In this document: one piece after another, positions 33,671 to 45,000 of the stretch
How the letters are laid out: each line of letters begins with the position of its first letter
Position numbering within the stretch: the stretch's first letter is position 1
NCBI RefSeq assembly: GCF_000384395.1
Contig: NZ_ARWE01000001.1
Coordinates: 496,001 to 560,000 of the forward strand
Reading direction: 5' to 3'
Length of the DNA stretch: 64,000 bases
Source: Geopsychrobacter electrodiphilus DSM 16401
GTDB taxonomy: Bacteria > Desulfobacterota > Desulfuromonadia > Desulfuromonadales > Geopsychrobacteraceae
Notes under the pieces: model-generated
What the model saw: only the letters and a program-made list of their open reading frames with translations
Told to the model about the DNA's origin: nothing
The model's database searches: none
Position numbers and translations under genes: made by a program

Positions 33671-35041
33671 ATGAAAAATAAAATTCTGGTTGTCGATGAC
33701 GAGCATCTCATCCGTTGGTCCCTTGAACAGAGTCTTAAAAAGCAGGGCTATGAGGTCAGTACTGCGGGTTCAGGGGAAGAGGCTCTGCGGTTAGTGCAGG
33801 AAGAGACCCCTGATCTGGTCCTGCTCGATATCCAGCTGCCGGGAATGAACGGGATGGAGGTCCTCGAAAAGATCAAGGAGCTCGAAGAAGACGTGATTGT
33901 TATCATGGTCACAGCTCTCGGGGTGCTCGAAACAGCGGTTAAGGCGATGCGGCTTGGTGCCTATGATTATATCAATAAGCCGTTTAACCTTGATGAGTTA
34001 GCTATTGTAATCAAGAAGGCTCTGGAGACCCATGAGCTCCGTCTGGAGGTCGCACAGTTGCGTGCCGTGCAGCCGAAGCGCTTCAGTATCTCCAGTATTA
34101 TCGGCGCCAGTTCCGATCTGCAGCATGTATTGTCGATGGTGCGGAAAATTGCCTTGAGTGATGCCGGCACTGTCCTGATTCAGGGCGAAAGTGGCACCGG
34201 CAAGGAGTTGATCGCCAAGGCAATTCACTACGAAGGAGCTCGCGCCGATAAGCCGTTCATGGCGATCAACTGTGCCGCGGTCCCGGAAACGTTGCTGGAA
34301 AGCGAGCTGATGGGGCACGAAAAAGGCGCTTTTACCGATGCCAAGAGTCAGAAAAAAGGTCTTTTTGAGATGGCTCATGGTGGCACGGTTTTTCTGGATG
34401 AGATTGGCGACATGCCGATGGCGATTCAGGCCAAATTGCTGCGTGTTCTCGAAGATCGTACATTTCGGCGGGTCGGCGGCGTGCGAGACATTCATGTCGA
34501 CATCCGGATTGTCTCGGCAACCAACTGTAACCTGCTCGAAGCGATCGAAGCGAAGGATTTTCGGAGTGATCTTTACTATCGCCTGCAGGTCATTCCGATC
34601 TTTCTGCCGCCCTTGCGCGAGCGGCGCGATGATATCCTGCTTCTTGCGCGTCACTTTATCTCAGGGTTTAATCGTGAATTCGGCAAAGATGTGAAGCGGA
34701 TCTCACCTGAAGCAGAGGCCGTGCTCATTAAGTACGACTGGCCGGGGAATATCCGCGAATTACGCAATGTTATCGAGCGTGCGGTTATCCTTGAAAATGA
34801 TGAAACGATGGAACTCTCGCACCTCCCCCGTGAGGTGGTCTCAAGAAGTCTCCCTGCCGGTGATGGTGGACCGCTTATCTTTAATCTCCCAACTGAGGGC
34901 ATAGACATCGAAGATGTTGAGCGTGAATTGATAAAACAGGCGCTGGAGTCCTCCGATGGTAATCAGTCGAAAGCTGCGAAAAAATTGAATCTCGGTATCG
35001 ATGCTTTTCGTTACCGAATGAAAAAATTTAAGTTTTTGTAA
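33671..35041 (+). CDS. Sigma-54-dependent response regulator (NtrC family)
   Basis: A 456-residue activator. Residues 1-120 are a receiver (VVDDEHLIRW, phospho-acceptor D53 in LLDIQLPGMNG). The AAA+ domain spans ~140-370, with Walker A GESGTGKE, GHEKGAFTDA and Walker B GGTVFLDEIGDM. The sigma-54 contact loop reads GAFTDA rather than GAFTGA, a substitution I believe is seen in other regulators. The C-terminus is a Fis-type helix-turn-helix (SDGNQSKAAKKLNLGIDAFR). The ATG at 33671 has GAGGAG at good spacing. A probable target promoter lies at 35157. Confidence 0.94.
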   Translation: MKNKILVVDDEHLIRWSLEQSLKKQGYEVSTAGSGEEALRLVQEETPDLVLLDIQLPGMNGMEVLEKIKELEEDVIVIMVTALGVLETAVKAMRLGAYDYINKPFNLDELAIVIKKALETHELRLEVAQLRAVQPKRFSISSIIGASSDLQHVLSMVRKIALSDAGTVLIQGESGTGKELIAKAIHYEGARADKPFMAINCAAVPETLLESELMGHEKGAFTDAKSQKKGLFEMAHGGTVFLDEIGDMPMAIQAKLLRVLEDRTFRRVGGVRDIHVDIRIVSATNCNLLEAIEAKDFRSDLYYRLQVIPIFLPPLRERRDDILLLARHFISGFNREFGKDVKRISPEAEAVLIKYDWPGNIRELRNVIERAVILENDETMELSHLPREVVSRSLPAGDGGPLIFNLPTEGIDIEDVERELIKQALESSDGNQSKAAKKLNLGIDAFRYRMKKFKFL

Positions 35042-35071
35042 GTCTTTATAGCGATTATTGACTACTGCATA

Positions 35072-35127
35072 CAAAGGCGCAAAAAAGCCGATGTTTTTTT
35101 GAAAACACCGGCTTTTTTGCGCCTTTG
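35072..35127 (+). terminator. Long symmetric terminator hairpin
   Basis: CAAAGGCGCAAAAAAGCCG pairs perfectly with CGGCTTTTTTGCGCCTTTG, and the inner TGTTTT/AAAACA extends the stem to about 25 base pairs. It isolates the regulator gene from the promoter that follows. Confidence 0.88.
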
Positions 35128-35156
35128 AGCTGTCTCTCAGGGTCGTCAATTTTGGC

Positions 35157-35172
35157 TGGTACCATCTTTGCA
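35157..35172 (+). promoter_or_regulatory. Sigma-54 (-24/-12) promoter
   Basis: TGGTACCATCTTTGCA fits the consensus TGGCACG-N4-TTGCW in 10 of 12 informative positions, with the obligatory GG and GC exactly ten bases apart. The start of transcription would be near 35184, about 70 bases upstream of the ATG at 35255. It lies directly after the terminator of the sigma-54 activator gene. Confidence 0.75.
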
Positions 35173-35254
35173 CATAGCAGACGCCATATTGAATACATAT
35201 GAGTGCCAAAGGCCAGTAAAGGCCCGCGACTCTTTATTTTCAGGAGGCATCACT

Positions 35255-38218
35255 ATGACCCGGTCCCGTATCAATATCTGCCTGCTTGCGGTGATATCAC
35301 TGTTGTTTGGAGTGATTTGGCAAGGAGCTGCTTATGCGGCAGCACCGACTTTGACAAATCTTGGGCAGATTGATCATACATTTCGTGAGGCCGCCGCTTT
35401 GGCTCTCGACGGAGCAGGCAACCTCTACGTGAGCGACATGCGGGTGCGGGCTGTTTACAAGTTTGATAAGTACGGCAAGCTGGCTGCAACCTTTCCGGTG
35501 CCGAATATTAAAGGGGAAGGGCTGGCGGTTGACGCGGGCGGGCATATTCTGGTCTCCGCCTCGTCCACGGCAACGGCAGCGGCCTACGGTGATTTTGCTG
35601 ATAAGGTTTTGATTCTTGATTCGGATGGCGTACAGATCGGTGTTTTGGGTCAGGGGACTGGCGAGTTCAAGATGGCCGGTGATATCGATTTCGATGCTAA
35701 CGGAAATATTTACGTAGCCGATCGTGGCGCCGGAATTATCAAGGTTTATCCTCCGACCTTCGGTGCTGGAGTGCAATTTGGCGCTCTCCATTTTGATGGC
35801 AGTATTGATCTGGCCGTTGATGCGCTAAACAACGAGATATATATCGCAAATTATAATTACGATGTGACGACAGGAGCGGGTCCTGCTCTCTATGCTTATG
35901 ACGCTGGCGCAGTACAACTGAGAAGTATTCCCGCCGATACCGGATTCGGTGGCGACAGCTTGAGCCGTTTTGGAGCCATTGAGTTTGATAGCGCCGGGCG
36001 TTTTTATGTTTCCGATTTTACCCTGCACAGCATCCGGGTTCTCGATCGTCCGGCGACTCAGGTTTTAAAATACACCGATAATATTCATCAGACAGGGGCC
36101 ATGGCTTTTGATGCCATTACCAATCGCCTGTTTGCCCTTGATTACAGCAGCAGGATCAACATCATCGGGATCGATGGTGGTTCCACTCCGCTTAAAGTCA
36201 ATGCCCCGCCCAGCGTTCCGGTTTCGATTACGGTCGGAGAAGTCTCAAGTGCCACTCCCACCTTACGGTTCAACAACGCAATTGATGCTGACGGTGACCT
36301 GCTGAATTATGAGGTCAGGGTCGTTGATGCGGCAGGCGTTGTCGCTGCTGATTTTAATGTTGCTGAGGGTGCCGGGCAAACCAGCGCTCCAGTTAGTGTG
36401 GCTCTGGTTGAGAATGCGAGCTACACCTGGCAGGTTCAAGCGAGCGATGGTCAGGCGACCTCCGGGTGGTCTGCACCCATGTCGATCTATGTCAATGCTG
36501 TTCAGGAAGCTCCCACCGCGCCCGTTTTGACGACCTTCATTTCCGGGAATGTCGCCGGTAGCGATGCCGTGCTGACCTGGGATGCGTCTGTTGATGCTGA
36601 TCCGTTCGCGACTATCTCCTACCGGGTTGAGGTCTCTGACGGGCTGAATCTGGTAGCCAGTGCTGATACGACCGCTACCAGCATCGCGGTTGCCACTTTT
36701 TCTGCCACCTTGAACCCCGATGTGACATACACCTGGAAAGTCCTGGCGGTCGACAATACGGCGCTAACGACGGCTTCTGCCAGTACGGGAAGTTTTGTTT
36801 ATCAACCATCAGCGCTGCGGATTACCTCAACTGTTGATGGCGCGAAGGTCTACCTTGGTGGCCATCATGGCTACGCCGGGCGGTCTTTGGGTACAGCTCC
36901 GGTTGACGTTCGCGGCTTGCCCCAGGGTAATTATGCGGTTGTCGTTGAGGCTGCCGGCTTTGAGCCTTTTGTGCAGTCGGTTTTCCTCGCCAAAGATGCA
37001 TCCCTAAACGTTCTTGCAGATTTAAGAAGTGCCAATCTGCCTGATGGTTTCGCTCAACATGATCTGAATGTTGGTGGTGTGCCCTTTCACGGAGCAGGCG
37101 TTGCCCCCATTGTTGCAGATATTGATCATGATGGAGTTTTAGATCTTCTGGTGGCTGACGGCGGCCATCTTAAATTTTATGGTGGAACGCTGGTTCAGAA
37201 TCCGCAGGCAAATGACACGATTGAAGATTTAAGCCTTCCAGCCGCCGATCCTTCTGCTCCAGCAGCCTATCGCGTTGTTTTTAATCGCCCGGTACAGCAG
37301 CTTGCGTTACCGCTGATTGATGGTGCCGCGCCCTGCCTGGTCGATTGGAATAATGACGATAATTACGATCTATTGGTTGGCGCCTCTGATGGCTCGGTTA
37401 ATTTGTTCCTTGGCCAGGGTGGTTTGACCTTTGCTGCTGAAGGGCAATGGTTGGTGACCACAACCTCGAGGGCTATTCCCGCCGTCGCCGATTTTGACGG
37501 CGATGGTGACAAGGACCTGATTGTCGGTTCAGGGAATGACCTTTTGCTCTTCGAAAATGTGGGCACCGATGCCGCACCGAGCCTTAATACCCAAAAAGTT
37601 TTAGCCACATTGACCGCTCCAGTCGTTCCCCTGTTTGTTGATTGGAATGCAGATGGATTACGTGAGCTCATGCTGCTGAGCCAGGGCGAAATGTTCTCCG
37701 CCGAGCTACAGAACGGTCTGGTGACGGCGCTCAAGTCTACGGGACTGAGTGTTGCTGGTGCCGAGAGCGTTTTTGCGCTGAACTTTGCCGATCGCAATTA
37801 TAACGATCTGGTCTTCGGTACCTCAGCAGGTGCACTTGTCGTCGCCAACGGACAACAGGGGGCAACCGCTCCTGCCTTTATGTCCGCTCTTTTGGTTAAG
37901 CTGGCTGAAATCGAGCAGCTTGTTCTTTCCCAGGCTCCTGCCCAGGGCGTTCGGGTTGAGGCCTTAAGGCGTCTCGTATCGGCGGCCGATTATGGCATGG
38001 CTCTGCCCAAATCAATTAAACTTGTCAGCTCTTTAAAGTATGGAACACCCGCATGGGTTTCTGCTGTTGAGTTTATCGGAATGCTTGATCCCGCAGCCGC
38101 GCAAGCCGTTTCTGCCACCGCCGCTTTAAAGGCAGTTGCTGATGACGCGCGTCTCCATCAGAACTCCGACGAGAAATCAGACGACAAGTCTGATAACAAG
38201 TCTGACCATGAAGACTGA
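35255..38218 (+). CDS. Secreted NHL / FN3-like / PEGA / FG-GAP repeat protein
   Basis: A 987-residue exported protein. AGGAGG precedes the ATG; the signal peptide ends near AAYAAAPT (about residue 31). Residues ~35-325 are NHL-type six-bladed propeller repeats (ALDGAGNLYVSDMRVRAVYK; DFDANGNIYVADRGAGIIKV). Two fibronectin-III/cadherin-like modules span ~335-530, a PEGA domain ~540-605 (VDGAKVYLGG; GNYAVVVEAAGFEPF), and FG-GAP/VCBS-like repeats ~610-870 (DFDGDGDKDLIVGSGNDLLL). The tail is strongly charged (DEKSDDKSDNKSDHED). It has no heme motif. Position ahead of the cytochromes suggests an outer-surface scaffold or assembly partner. Confidence 0.85.
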   Translation: MTRSRINICLLAVISLLFGVIWQGAAYAAAPTLTNLGQIDHTFREAAALALDGAGNLYVSDMRVRAVYKFDKYGKLAATFPVPNIKGEGLAVDAGGHILVSASSTATAAAYGDFADKVLILDSDGVQIGVLGQGTGEFKMAGDIDFDANGNIYVADRGAGIIKVYPPTFGAGVQFGALHFDGSIDLAVDALNNEIYIANYNYDVTTGAGPALYAYDAGAVQLRSIPADTGFGGDSLSRFGAIEFDSAGRFYVSDFTLHSIRVLDRPATQVLKYTDNIHQTGAMAFDAITNRLFALDYSSRINIIGIDGGSTPLKVNAPPSVPVSITVGEVSSATPTLRFNNAIDADGDLLNYEVRVVDAAGVVAADFNVAEGAGQTSAPVSVALVENASYTWQVQASDGQATSGWSAPMSIYVNAVQEAPTAPVLTTFISGNVAGSDAVLTWDASVDADPFATISYRVEVSDGLNLVASADTTATSIAVATFSATLNPDVTYTWKVLAVDNTALTTASASTGSFVYQPSALRITSTVDGAKVYLGGHHGYAGRSLGTAPVDVRGLPQGNYAVVVEAAGFEPFVQSVFLAKDASLNVLADLRSANLPDGFAQHDLNVGGVPFHGAGVAPIVADIDHDGVLDLLVADGGHLKFYGGTLVQNPQANDTIEDLSLPAADPSAPAAYRVVFNRPVQQLALPLIDGAAPCLVDWNNDDNYDLLVGASDGSVNLFLGQGGLTFAAEGQWLVTTTSRAIPAVADFDGDGDKDLIVGSGNDLLLFENVGTDAAPSLNTQKVLATLTAPVVPLFVDWNADGLRELMLLSQGEMFSAELQNGLVTALKSTGLSVAGAESVFALNFADRNYNDLVFGTSAGALVVANGQQGATAPAFMSALLVKLAEIEQLVLSQAPAQGVRVEALRRLVSAADYGMALPKSIKLVSSLKYGTPAWVSAVEFIGMLDPAAAQAVSATAALKAVADDARLHQNSDEKSDDKSDNKSDHED

Positions 38219-38258
38219 AATAACTATGTATGATTTTTGCGCGATAAAGGAAGAGTCG

Positions 38259-38996
38259 ATGGAAAAGGTTCAGAGAATGATGAAGCAAATTCTTTTCATA
38301 GCGGTAGGCCTGGTTCTTTCAGCGGGCCCTGCGTTTGCGGGGATCGCCAATACGCCGCACAATTTGTCGACTTCTCAGCCGGACCCTACGCTTAAATTCG
38401 CTTATTCTGCGACCAATGAAGATGAAATCTGTGTCTTCTGCCACACGCCGCATGGCGGGACGCTTGATGCCCCGTTATGGAACCGCAACATGCCAGCCGC
38501 CGGCGGGTATACGCAGTATACCAGCGCGGCCTTGACCAAAGCCGGCATCGCGACCGTTCGTAACGTCAACCCTGAATCTCTGGTCTGCCTTTCCTGCCAC
38601 GACGGAAGTTTGACCGTAGGTGACATCATTAACCCCTCAGGTGCCGCTCCGGACAATACCAATGCGGTGTTAAATAAAATCGTTCCCGGGTTTGGTGGAA
38701 ATCCTGGTCCGCGTATCGGGGGCTCACGCTCAAATACGACGGACACCATCGACCTCAGTGACGATCACCCAATTTCATTTAGCTATACCGCTGTTGATTC
38801 GGCCAATCCCGGGACATTGAATCCGGTTGCAGGGGTCGAGGCCTTGGGGTTAACGCTGTATGGTGCGGGCAAAAATGTCGAATGTTCGACTTGTCATGAC
38901 CCTCATGTCGATTATTTGGCTAACCCTGCATTGAAACCATTTCTTGCCATGTCCAATGCAAGCAGCGCCATGTGTTTAGCCTGCCATATTAAATGA
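38259..38996 (+). CDS. Secreted tetraheme cytochrome c
   Basis: A 245-residue protein. The signal peptide is KQILFIAVGLVLSAGPAFAG. Four CXXCH motifs are present: CVFCHTPHGG, CLSCHDG, CSTCHDPH and CLACH at the C-terminus. The CxFCHTPHG and CLSCHDGS stretches are typical of a periplasmic or outer-surface multiheme family in Geobacter relatives. The ATG at 38259 is downstream of AAGGAAG. It is the smallest of the three cytochromes in this cluster and could connect periplasm to the larger ones. Confidence 0.9.
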   Translation: MEKVQRMMKQILFIAVGLVLSAGPAFAGIANTPHNLSTSQPDPTLKFAYSATNEDEICVFCHTPHGGTLDAPLWNRNMPAAGGYTQYTSAALTKAGIATVRNVNPESLVCLSCHDGSLTVGDIINPSGAAPDNTNAVLNKIVPGFGGNPGPRIGGSRSNTTDTIDLSDDHPISFSYTAVDSANPGTLNPVAGVEALGLTLYGAGKNVECSTCHDPHVDYLANPALKPFLAMSNASSAMCLACHIK

Positions 38997-39057
38997 TCGT
39001 TTAATTTTTAATATTTAAGATCTTGCCCGTTTGGTTTGATTTCTTGGGAGTGAGCTG

Positions 39058-42000
39058 ATGAAACTGAAGAATATGGTAACGCTACTGGTCCTTGCAGTGT
39101 TGATGGTTGCCCCGAAAATTGCCGTCGCACGATATGTCCACGATATAAAGTGTGACTATTGCCATAAACCCAGCGCGGTACTTAATGATGTGGCAACCAA
39201 CGTGTGTCTGGATTGTCACGCTACCGGGAAAGGGCTCGACCCCTACAACCTCGTACGGACCGCCCCGGGGACCATTTCAGTCGGAACGGCTGTCTTTGCG
39301 GTCGGTGATGCCAGTAATGCCATGGGGCATGGCGCCGGTCCTGTGGACCAGACCTCCCACAACTGGGGGGCGTCAGATACAAACGCGGCGGCCGGTGCAT
39401 CAGCCCCAGCGAACCCCTTGTTTTATGGCCGTTCCAATTATGCCGGGGCAAACGTTTCCTGTGCCCGCTGCCATGATCCGCACGGTTCCAAGGATGACGT
39501 CGGAGTCGCAAATCCGTTATTGCTGAAACTGGGTGCCAACAGTCAGGACGCAATGTGTCTTGATTGTCACCGGACCTGGAATAAAGACAGCGCTACCAAC
39601 CCCAACGCCTGGTTGACCCACCCATTGGAGGCAAATTATGCCTCCTATGTTGATAACGTTAAATTCAAGCCTTTTACCCCTGACGGTGGCATGACCCTCA
39701 ACGCTACTGGGGGCATGTCCTGCACCACCTGTCACGGCACCCATTATACCGATTCTGACGCGTCAACACCTGACGGCCCGGGCCTTGCCCTCAATCCAAA
39801 CGGGTTCAGTAACGGGCGCATGCTCAAGGGGAACGGGAGCCTCAGCACCAACAAAAGCAGCCTCTGTCAAAGTTGTCACCTGTACAAGAGTCACGGGCCC
39901 ACCGCCAAGGTTGGATGCCTCGATTGCCACAGCGGTCACTCCTATGATCCCGCCAATCCCAGTCTGCCCAACTATTTCGTTCTGCGTTCCTCCATCAATA
40001 ACGTCGATCTGCCGGCTGGCAGCCCCGCCGGGGTAGGCACCGGTAATGTGACCGGTTTAAATTATAAGACCGCGACTGCCGACTGGTTCAACGCCGGCGG
40101 GACCGGTTATTGTCAGAACTGTCACACTATCCCCGTCGACGGTTCCGGTAATCATAACGGCCTGGCGTCCGGCGGTGCAGCTCAATGCTCTACCTGCCAT
40201 GGTCACGCTAACACCAATGGAAGTTTTGGCGGATCCTGTAACACCTGCCACGGTTACGCTCCCAGCACAAACACCCCCGGCGGACCTACCGGTTATGCAG
40301 TTAACGGCGCCAACAACTACTCCCTCGCCGGTGCTGCTGTCTTCAAGGATGAGAGCAAAACCCCGCACGCCGCCCACGCAAGTGCTGGTGGGTACGGTTT
40401 CAGTTGTGACAAGTGTCACCCGGCCGGGTCTGCAACCGCCAGCCATGCCGGTCACAATTCCGGCAGCTTTCAAGAAGTCGATTTTGGGACCACCGCCGGT
40501 CTCGCCCGGACCAAAGGCATGGTGCCTGTCTATAACCCGGCCGGAACTGTTGGTACCGACAAGGGGACCTGCTCGGCCGTTTATTGTCACAGTAACGGTG
40601 GTGCCCGTGCCCTGGCGCCGAAGGCAGCAAATCCAGGTGCCTGGCAGAATGGAAGTACGACCTACGCCATTGCTCCGACCGCGTGTAACGCTTGTCATGG
40701 TAACGATGCAACCACGATGGGTGCTGCCGATAAGGCCAACTCACCCACCCACCTCAAGCACCTAGCCAAGGGCTACTCCTGCTCCGTGTGTCACAAGGCG
40801 ACCGCCGACAGCGCGACGGCTCTTGCTGCCGGCGCAATCGGTGGCACGCACGTCAACGGCACCGCTGACGTAGTTTTTGACGGTACCAGCTTTACCCAGC
40901 TTAATACTGTGCCTGGTGTCTACGGCACTGACGGCACCTGTCAGAATCTCTACTGCCACTCCGCCGGCCCAAGTGCCACGGTCGGTGTTATCCCTGATTG
41001 GGATCTTTCAGCCACCGGCGCTTGCGGGACCTGTCACCAGGTCAACGCGACCGGCGATACCGGCGCTGCCCTTTCGGGGGCCCATAATACCCACGTGTTC
41101 AGCGCAAACGGGCCGAAGCTGGCCTGTACCACTTGCCATACCAATAACGGCAGCGGAGCTGATCATGTTAACGGCTTTGTAAGCACCGTCGCTAACCTGC
41201 AGACGGTTGTCTGCGATACCTGTCACGGTGCCACTGCTGCAGGAACCGGCGTGGATGCTGAGCCGGTATGGATCACCCCGGCCAGTGTCACTTGCCGTAC
41301 CTGTCACCAGGGGACCCTGGCCAATTTCGCTATAATTGGTGGGCCGGTTGCACCCTCCAAGGATTCGTTTGACACCACAGGTCATGGTAAGGCTGGTCTG
41401 ACCGGCGCGCCTGACTGTACCGGTTGTCACGACACCACCTTGGGCAAGCACTTTGATGGCATCTCCGGCGATCCACAGTTGACAGGAGGCGCGGTTGCAA
41501 ACACCGCTTTTTGCCAGACCTGTCACACGAGTTCTGTCCACTATGCCAATACCAGGACTGCGGGTGGGACATCCAATGATGGTGTGGATTGCGCTACCTG
41601 TCATAATCCGCATGGTGACGGGATGGGAACCAACAGCGATGCCATGATTCTCGGCACCATTGCTGGCCACACGGTGAATAATTTCACCGATAAAACCGCC
41701 CGCGCCAGCTATTGGCAGGCTGATAACACCGGCGTCTGCCAGGTTTGTCATGACCCGAGTGAGGTCATTCACTTCAACCGGACGACCAACGAAAATGGAA
41801 CGCACTTCGCCACCAGTGGCGTCTGCACCACCTGTCACAAGCATACGGATACGCCGATCTTCAAGCCCAATGCCAACAGTTGTGGCGCCTGTCATGACGC
41901 CCTGATGGCGACTGCGCCGCACTCTAAGCACGTCAACAAGCTTGGCGGCATCATCGAGACCGATCGTTCCGATTGCGTGTCCTGTCACGGTGCAGCGGTG

Positions 42001-45000
42001 AACAGCTACACCAACAGCGGTGGAGATATCAACCACCAGAACGGCGTCGTCAACTTCGCTACCGGGATAGCCGATGCCGGCAGCGGCTTGAACGTTTCCT
42101 GCTCTGCTGCGTGTCACAGCACCGTTACTGGTAAGGCCGCTCTCTGGTCAGATGCTTCTCTGGCCTGTACCGCCTGTCACGGCAACCCGCCGGCCGACGG
42201 TGGTGGAGACAGCCTGGCCCACAGCCGTCATATTGCCGCCGGACTGACCTGTGCTACCTGCCACGTTACAACGCCGGTCGATACCAGCCATATCACCAAT
42301 ACTGCCGGCGCTACCGATCTCGCGGTCCTGCAGAACATGGCCCAGGCTCTTCCCGCTGAGGCTAACGTCGTTGTTTCTACCTGGGACAACGTCAACAACA
42401 CCTGCGCCAATGCGGCCTGTCACAACCCATCCGCTGATACCCATCTGGCCGATTGGGATACCAGCATCTCCAGCTGTACCCTTTGCCATGGTGACAATGC
42501 GGTTTCGCCTGCCACAACCGGAATGGTAAGTGGCAGCCACCGTCAGCATCTGGATAATGCCACCACGTTCGGTAACAACCGGACTTGTACAGATTGTCAT
42601 GCGGATCCCGCCGGGAATACTGCGCATCGCAACGGAACTCTTGAGGTTCTGCCTGGGCTGACTTACAACGGCGAAGTTGCAATTCCGAGTGTGGGTGTCG
42701 GCAACTGCTCGACTTCGCAATGCCATTCCAGCAATAATAAAGGGACCTCACCCTTCTTTACTTACGCGCCTTCACCGACCTGGGGAGATAACACCGCGGC
42801 AGACAAATGTATTCTTTGTCATGCCAAGCCTCCGGTCAATGGTGATCACCAGGCTCACTGGGATGCAACCCGGCAGGCTAACGGAATGACTTGCCAGAGC
42901 TGCCATAACGGCACTGCAACCCCTGGCTTTACCATCGTTACCGGTGGCGGTAGCCACCTCAATGCCATCCCTAATGTCTCCGGATTTAACGATGTTAGCC
43001 CCGGCGGCAGCTACAACGGAACCGCCGTGACCATGACCTACACCATGGGCACGACCGGCCCTTCAAACTGCACGGCAAGTTGTCACAGTGATAAGGTTTC
43101 GCCTCGTGACTGGGCAGTTGCAAGCTCTTGTGATGCCTGTCACTCGAACCTTACAGCTGACCCGACCCATGCCAAGCACATAGATATCGCCGCAGGTATT
43201 CAGGCCGATCGCAGTGAATGTGTGCTTTGCCATGGCGCCCAGGTTAATAGTTATGCCTTGACCGGCGGCGGTGATGTGAAGCACGGCAATGGCACCGTTG
43301 ATTTTGCTGCCGGCATCGCCGACGGTGGAGTCTCACCCAACCAAACCTGTACCGCCGCCTGCCATGGCTCGTCCGCTGCGGACGGGTTCTGGGGTGATAC
43401 GGCGCTGAACTGTACCGCTTGCCATAACAATGGAACCAATGACAATAACATCGCCAATGCCGCACCGTTGACCGGTTCCCATCTCAAGCACGTCACGACT
43501 CAGGGTATGCAGTGCGCCGATTGTCATGGGACGCTTCCGGTTGATACCTCGCATATCAGTGGTTTGAACGCGACTGGAGCCATTTCGGCGACCGATGGTG
43601 CCAAGCTGACGGACAAGGCGACACCGATCGCCGATAACGCTACCGTCAATGACAGCCCCTTCGATAACGTTGGCAACACCTTTGACGATGTCAACAACAC
43701 CTGCTCCAATACCTACTGCCACGATCCTTCCAACGCGGGCAAACTGGTGACCTGGGGCGTCGATACCGCATCCTGTACCCTCTGCCACGGTGATGGTCAG
43801 GGCGCAACCCAGATGGCGACCGGCACCCACGCCAACCATCTGAACGCCACGGCGACCTTTGGTCTTACCATCACCTGTACCAAGTGCCATCCGGACAATA
43901 CCGGGAATAATGGACACTTTATCAAGACCACTGGTCCAACTACGGTTAAACAGGCGGTTCAGTTCGGCGGAACCGTTATCACCGGTGCCCAGACGAGCCC
44001 GGTTGTTAACGGCCTTTATTCCGGCGAGGTCGCGCTTCCCAATACCGCTTACGGAAGTTGCGGAACTACGGCCTGCCATAATAACGGTCAGGGCGGGGCC
44101 CCGAACAACAGCACTTACACCTGGGGTACCACCAATATCCAGAACTGTCTGCTTTGCCACAACAATATGCCGACCACAGGCGGCCATGCGACCCACCTTG
44201 ATGGCAACATCAAGTACGGTCCATTTGCGAAGACTGGTGGCAGCACGAACTGTGGTCTCTGCCACGCTGCTAATGCCAACAACACCAGCATGGCTGGTCA
44301 GCCAACCCATATCAACGGCACCATCTCCTTTACAGGTGCTAAAGAAGTGACCAGCGGAGCAATCAGTGGTAACACCACCGTCACTGCCTGTGACCTCTGT
44401 CACGGTGGTGCGGCTGCGGTTAATCTCGCGGTAACCGGCGCCAAGGCGGTCTGGTCAGCGGGTGGTCCGGTCGCCTGTGAAAGCTGTCATGGTGATTATG
44501 CCCAGGCCAATGTTTCCGGTGCGCTCGCGCCGGTACGCGCCGGGGCAGCTTATGACACTAATGGCCATGGCAAGCCCGGTGTGGCCAAGGCCTGCGTTGA
44601 TTGCCACAACCATGCCGGTGATCACATCGGTTACACGACCAAACGCTTGAACCTGATCAGTGGCAAGGACTTTAACCTGGTCCCGAACGACTTCTGTAAT
44701 GCCTGCCATACCACGCTGACAAACTCGGCGGTGCATAATGCCAATGGCGCCTCCGGGACCAGTAACGATGCGTTGCTCTGCGTCACCTGTCATGACCAGC
44801 ATGGTCAGAATGGTGGACAGGATGCCATGATCGCCTCGACGATTCAGACCCACACGGTCAGCGGCTTCACCTCACGCAGCGCCAGGGCCAGTTATGCCAA
44901 CGCCGGCAATACCGGAGTCTGTCAGGTTTGCCATGATCCCAATGACCCGACGGCAACGGATGGCCTGATCAAGCACTTTAACCGCACTTCGGGCGCTGCC